From HB2-32-21 sp003448675 (GTDB taxonomy: Bacteria; Pseudomonadota; Gammaproteobacteria; Pseudomonadales; Porticoccaceae), in the NCBI GenBank assembly GCA_041584755.1, contig JBFHDK010000003.1, positions 12,240 through 76,239 on the forward strand: a stretch of DNA of 64,000 bases. Reading direction: 5' to 3'. The translations under genes were made by a program, and so were the position numbers. Shown piece after piece: positions 60,155-64,000 of the stretch; the first letter of the stretch is position 1; each line of letters begins with the position of its first letter. The notes under the pieces were generated by a model. That model had not been told where the DNA came from. It saw nothing but the letters and a program-made list of their open reading frames with translations, and did not search any database.

Positions 60155-61048
60155 ATGGCAAGTCTAAGAAGTAAATTATTGGCGTCAGTGATGCGCGTCA
60201 CCATGAAAAAGATGCTTGGCCGCAGCGGTGATGTGGATAAGGAGCGGGCATCCCTGGATAAAATGTCCGGTATGACCGCCAGCCGCAAGCCGGGGCAATC
60301 CACCGAAGTGGGGGGAGTGTCCGGTGAATGGCAGTATTGCGAAGGCGCGCAACCCGAGCGCACCATTCTTTATCTGCATGGCGGTGGTTACGCGTTGGGC
60401 GGGCCGGACAGCCACCGGGATATGGTCGGCGCCATTGCCGACGCCACCCAGGCCAAGGCCCTGATTCTTGACTATCGCCTGGGTCCGGAAACGCCTTTTC
60501 CTGGCGCCGTCGATGATGCCGTTGCTGCTTATCAGGCGCTGCTGGATGATGGCGAGGAAGCCGGGAAAATTTTTGTCGCCGGCGACTCTGCAGGCGGTGG
60601 CCTGACGGCGGCGACCCTGGTGGCTATTAAGGATAAAGGTCTTCCGATGCCCGCCGGCGGGGTCTGTATTTCGCCGTGGGCGGATCTGACCTTCTCCGGG
60701 CGTTCCATGTACACCAAGGCGGTGGACGATGCCATGCTGAGTAAGGAAACGCTGTCCTGGATGGCTGATCTGTATCTTGCTGGTCAGGACGCCAGCCACC
60801 CGCTGGCGTCGCCAATTTATGTCGATCTGTCCGGCCTGCCGCCCCTGTTGATCCAGGTGGGTGGCGACGAGGTGCTACTGGATGATTCGCTGACCCTGCA
60901 CGAGCGCGCCAAAGCCGCCGGGGTGGATTCGACCCTTGAAGTCTGGGATGACATGATGCATGTCTGGCATCTGATGGCGAAATTTATCCCCGAGGGTAGG
61001 CTGGCGATGAAGTCGATTGCCGAGTTTATGGGTAAGCATACTGCCTGA
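60155..61048 (+). CDS. Alpha/beta hydrolase of the HSL (hormone-sensitive lipase) family
   Basis: A 297-residue esterase. The oxyanion motif HGGG (LYLHGGGYALGG), the nucleophile elbow GDSAGG, and the Asp and His of the triad (DEVLLDDSL; MMHVWHLM) are all visible, as in HSL/type IV esterases. The N-terminal 50 residues form the usual cap. A tight terminator follows, ending the plus-strand group of SDR, monooxygenase and esterase. Confidence 0.9.
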   Translation: MASLRSKLLASVMRVTMKKMLGRSGDVDKERASLDKMSGMTASRKPGQSTEVGGVSGEWQYCEGAQPERTILYLHGGGYALGGPDSHRDMVGAIADATQAKALILDYRLGPETPFPGAVDDAVAAYQALLDDGEEAGKIFVAGDSAGGGLTAATLVAIKDKGLPMPAGGVCISPWADLTFSGRSMYTKAVDDAMLSKETLSWMADLYLAGQDASHPLASPIYVDLSGLPPLLIQVGGDEVLLDDSLTLHERAKAAGVDSTLEVWDDMMHVWHLMAKFIPEGRLAMKSIAEFMGKHTA

Positions 61049-61093
61049 TTTCGCTGGATAAACTATTTTTGCACGGCGAACTACGTAACCGGT

Positions 61094-61125
61094 AAAGCCC
61101 TGTTTATTTTGCAGGGCTTTTTTTT
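61094..61125. terminator. Rho-independent terminator after the esterase gene
   Basis: AAAGCCCTG/CAGGGCTTT with a short loop and an eight-base T-run. It lies between the convergent esterase and transporter genes and suits the plus-strand transcript best. Confidence 0.9.
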
Positions 61126-61134
61126 GACCTCTAT

Positions 61135-62478
61135 TTATTCAATAGGCGCGCTGGACAAAAACGCGAGGGCAATAAAAAGGGGCGCCACGAAGCGCAAGCA
61201 GAATAACCATAGCCTGCCCACGATGCTTTGATGCAAGTCTGCTTCGCTCAGTGCACGAGTCTTGCCCCAGGCCCAGCCCGTAAACAGTGCGGTGGCGATC
61301 CCACCCAGGGGCAACAGGTAATTGGATATGGCGTAGTCGTAGGATTCGAGAATATTGCGCGGGCCAACTTTCCAGGCTTCCAGCATGCTGTAGCCCAACG
61401 ATGCCGGCGCGCCGACTACAAATATGGCCGCGCCCAGCGCGAGACAGACCCGCCGCCTTGACCAGCCCGTGCGTCGGACGAAATAAGCTACCGGCACCTC
61501 CAGGATGGAAAACATGGAAGTGAGGGCGGCACCAACCAGTAAGCCAAAAAATAAAATGGCGAGCCATTGACCGCCGGGCATGATGGCAAACACGCCGGGC
61601 AGGGTGATAAAGGCCAGTTCAGGCCCGGAAGCCGGATCCAGTCCAAAAGAAAATACCGCGGGAAAGATGGCCAGCCCGGCGGCTATCGCCAGCAAGCTGT
61701 CACCTGCAACAATAGTAGCGGCTGCGCCGGGTATGGAGTGCCCCTTCGTCAGGTAGCCGCCATAGGTGAGAAAAATGGCCATGCCGATACCCAGGGAGAA
61801 AAAAGCCTGACCGATGGCGGCAACGTAAACCTCGGGCCTGACAAAAGCCGACCAGTCCGGCGCGAACATAAAACTCAGCCCTTTGCTTGCGCCATCCAGA
61901 GTCAGGGCATAGCCCGCCAGCGTTATGACAATGAGGCCCAGGGTTGGCATCAGTACCCGATTGGCGGCTTCAATGCCTCTTTGAATGCCGCCAGCCACGA
62001 CCCACACGGTCGCTACCATCATAACCAGTTGCCAGGCCAGGGGCGCCAGAGGCTGGCTGATAAACGCGTCAAAATAGTGCTGATAGTCCTGGGTTTGCCA
62101 AAGCGCGCCGGATGCGGCGCCAATAAAATATTTCAGGGACCAGCCGGCAATGACGCTGTAAAAACCCAGGATAAAAAAACAGCCGATGACGGCAAGACCA
62201 CCGGCCAGGTACCAGGGTTGATCCGGGCGGGCGTGATGGAAGGCCAGTACGGCATCCCCCTGAGCGTCGCGGCCCACAGCAATTTCGGCAATGACGATGG
62301 GCAAGCCGATGAATATTACACACAGCAGATAGATAACTAGAAAGGTGGCGCCGCCATTTTCGCCGGCGACGTAGGAAAATCGCCAGATATTACCCAGGCC
62401 CGCCGCCGATCCAATGGCCGCCAGCAGGAAGCCATAACGTGAGCCCCAGTGTTCGTGTGTTGTTGAGCTACTTGTCAC
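61135..62478 (-). CDS. Sodium-dependent transporter, NSS/SNF family
   Basis: A 447-residue, roughly 11-12 helix sodium symporter. The NSS signature in TM1 is present (GSAAGLGNIWRFSYVAGENGGATFL, residues about 23-47, containing the sodium- and substrate-site unwound segment). Helix 6 and later helices fit the LeuT fold. Bacterial members import amino acids or related small molecules. No substrate can be assigned. Convergent with the esterase gene. Confidence 0.88.
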   Translation of the reverse strand: MTSSSTTHEHWGSRYGFLLAAIGSAAGLGNIWRFSYVAGENGGATFLVIYLLCVIFIGLPIVIAEIAVGRDAQGDAVLAFHHARPDQPWYLAGGLAVIGCFFILGFYSVIAGWSLKYFIGAASGALWQTQDYQHYFDAFISQPLAPLAWQLVMMVATVWVVAGGIQRGIEAANRVLMPTLGLIVITLAGYALTLDGASKGLSFMFAPDWSAFVRPEVYVAAIGQAFFSLGIGMAIFLTYGGYLTKGHSIPGAAATIVAGDSLLAIAAGLAIFPAVFSFGLDPASGPELAFITLPGVFAIMPGGQWLAILFFGLLVGAALTSMFSILEVPVAYFVRRTGWSRRRVCLALGAAIFVVGAPASLGYSMLEAWKVGPRNILESYDYAISNYLLPLGGIATALFTGWAWGKTRALSEADLHQSIVGRLWLFCLRFVAPLFIALAFLSSAPIE

Positions 62479-62679
62479 AGGGGGTTATCGTCCTGATGTT
62501 TCCATGCTGTTAGCCAATGTTAACGGTATCGACCATACCAAGAACTATGGAAAGGGGTTACCATTTCTCTCGCTGCCCTAGCAGCCACCACTCGGACTGG
62601 CCCTTGCCGGTAGCAAGCATAGCGCTGATCACCGACCGATGGCTTGATTCAAATTAACCGCTTTAAACAGGAGTTCGCC

Positions 62680-63843
62680 ATGGATTTCACTCTCTCCGAA
62701 GAACACCAGATGTTGCTGGATACCGCGGACCGGATCGCCCAGGATTTTCCGAGGGACTACTACGTCGAATGCGCCAAGACGCAGACTTTTCCCCAGGAAC
62801 AGTGGGACGCCCTGGCCCAGTCAGGGATTCTCGGGGTCAACACGCCGGAAGAATACGGGGGCTCGGGCATGGGCATGCTGGCCCTGGTGCTGTTACAGGA
62901 GCGCCTGGCCGAGCATGGTGTCGCGCCGCTGTTTTTTGTCGTTAACCAGGGCATTGCCGTGCCCAGTATCAGCCGTCACGGCACTGAAGAGCAAAAACAA
63001 CGCTGGTTGCCCGCCATCGCCTCGGGCGAGAAACGCTGTTGTTTTGCCATCACCGAGCCCAATGCCGGAACCAATACCTTCAAGATTCAGACACGGGGTC
63101 GCGAGGAAGGCGATCATTTCGTACTCAACGGCAACAAGCTGTTTATCAGCGGCATCAACGATGCCCAGCAGGTGCTGGTGGTGGCGCGCACAGACGACAG
63201 CGATAGCGGTGAGAAAGCCAAGCTGACATTGTTTGTGGTGGATACCGACAGCGAAGGCCTCACCTGGGAGCGCATGGACACCATGCTGATGAACGCCGAA
63301 GGCCAGTTCTTTGTCTATTTCGATGAGGTGAAAGTGCCCAGGGAGAACGTCCTCGGCCAGGTGGGGCAGGGGGTCAATGTGCTTTTTGATGCCCTCAACC
63401 CGGAGCGGATGATTGTCGCGGCAGGCTCCATAGGTGGCGGTCGCCACGTGCTCGCCAGAGGCACTGAATACGCCAACGAAAGGCAGATATTCAACGGACC
63501 CATTGGCGCCTACCAGGGCCTGCAACACCCCATGGCCGAGGCCAAGGCCCTGCTGGAGTCTGCCTCGTTGATGGTTCAGAAGGCTGCGGTACTACAGGAT
63601 CAGGGCGCGCACCCCAAAGTGGTAGGCGACATAGCCAATATGGGCAAGCTGGTGGGCACCGATGCGGCTTTCAAGGCGGCGGATGCCGCCATCCAGTGCT
63701 TTGGGGGTTATGGCTTTTGTGAAAGTTACGATATGGTCAGCCATTTTATAGGCGCTCGCCTGGGCAAAGTGGCGCCCATTAACCGGGAGATGACCCTGAA
63801 TTACATTGGTGAATTCATTCTTGGGCTTCCTAAAAGTTATTAA
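62680..63843 (+). CDS. Acyl-CoA dehydrogenase (CaiA-like)
   Basis: A 387-residue acyl-CoA dehydrogenase. Features: an N-terminal MDFTLSEEHQMLLDTADRI, the FAD/thioester loop CFAITEPNAGTNTFKIQTRG, LNGNKLFISGIND, RQIFNGPIGAYQGLQHPMAEAKALLES, and FGGYGFCESYDMVSHF. The usual C-terminal YEGT base motif is replaced by NREMTLNYIGEF, as in some CaiA-like relatives, so the catalytic base may be elsewhere. The start at 62680 has CAGGAG six bases ahead; an in-frame ATG at 62644 has none. A terminator follows. Confidence 0.87.
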   Translation: MDFTLSEEHQMLLDTADRIAQDFPRDYYVECAKTQTFPQEQWDALAQSGILGVNTPEEYGGSGMGMLALVLLQERLAEHGVAPLFFVVNQGIAVPSISRHGTEEQKQRWLPAIASGEKRCCFAITEPNAGTNTFKIQTRGREEGDHFVLNGNKLFISGINDAQQVLVVARTDDSDSGEKAKLTLFVVDTDSEGLTWERMDTMLMNAEGQFFVYFDEVKVPRENVLGQVGQGVNVLFDALNPERMIVAAGSIGGGRHVLARGTEYANERQIFNGPIGAYQGLQHPMAEAKALLESASLMVQKAAVLQDQGAHPKVVGDIANMGKLVGTDAAFKAADAAIQCFGGYGFCESYDMVSHFIGARLGKVAPINREMTLNYIGEFILGLPKSY

Positions 63844-63901
63844 TAAATTACATTATAATTACCTTGCAACCTAATGATAATAAATGATTTAAAATATCAA
63901 G

Positions 63902-63939
63902 GCCGGCGCCATCGGAGAGTAGGCTGGCGCCGGCTTTTT
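63902..63939 (+). terminator. Rho-independent terminator after the acyl-CoA dehydrogenase gene
   Basis: A 10-bp GC-rich stem (GCCGGCGCCA/TGGCGCCGGC) with a T-run. It ends the last gene of the window. The remaining 60 bases show nothing recognisable. Confidence 0.9.
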
Positions 63940-64000
63940 ATTTATCTCGTTTAAAACACCAAAGGTGACCGCACCCCCGTCAGCCGCTAATATCACTTGC

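Overview
The window is chromosomal DNA of a gammaproteobacterium. Evidence is the purL/mltF pair, cnoX after purL, ilvB-ilvH-ilvC-pssA-leuA, a holD-like gene before rimI, a RegB/RegA (RoxS/RoxR) pair, and priA/rpmE. The proteins and gene order look Pseudomonas-like. The rich acyl-CoA gene set would fit a marine oligotroph of the Cellvibrionales/Spongiibacteraceae type; that placement is inference. Apart from one AT-rich gene (29590-30702), the base composition looks even and moderately GC-rich.

Layout. 1-1900: an unassigned stretch, a small membrane-anchored protein and an MFS transporter. 1972-6340: a cyclohexanecarboxyl-CoA ring-degradation operon (BadH-, BadI-, crotonase- and AliB-like) transcribed divergently from a BadR-like MarR regulator. 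6471-20037: housekeeping genes tadA, mltF, purL, cnoX, a NIF3-like gene, clpB with a sigma-32-type promoter, a large DUF349 protein and a DUF4124 protein. 20466-28059: branched-chain amino acid genes ilvB-ilvH-ilvC, pssA, leuA preceded by a Leu-rich leader peptide, a divergent holD and rimI. 28157-36588: an NfeD/SPFH pair, a sulfotransferase gene broken by an in-frame TGA, the redox two-component system RegBA, a Met-rich TonB receptor and prfC. 36687-47871: an amidohydrolase, an acyltransferase, a VOC protein, gcdH, alr, a SPOR/FtsN-like gene broken by an in-frame TGA, priA, rpmE, a nuclease and a DUF481 protein.

47988-54606: five consecutive class III (CaiB/BaiF) CoA-transferase paralogues on the minus strand, the most unusual feature of the window. 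54803-63843: a small DUF4124 gene carrying a pentanucleotide repeat, a truncated haemoglobin, a GFA protein, then a catabolic-looking set (acyl-CoA synthetase, SDR, luciferase-like monooxygenase, esterase, NSS transporter, acyl-CoA dehydrogenase).

How the genes fit together. AliB-, crotonase-, BadH- and BadI-like enzymes would convert cyclohexanecarboxyl-CoA to pimeloyl-CoA. Beta-oxidation of pimeloyl-CoA yields glutaryl-CoA, the substrate of the GcdH encoded 35 kb away. The CoA ligase for the first step is not beside the cluster; the synthetase at 56132 is only a weak candidate. The CoA-transferase array and the downstream acyl-CoA genes suggest a second acid-catabolism or CoA-salvage region with unknown substrates. 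I saw no rRNA, tRNA, CRISPR array, phage or intact insertion sequence.
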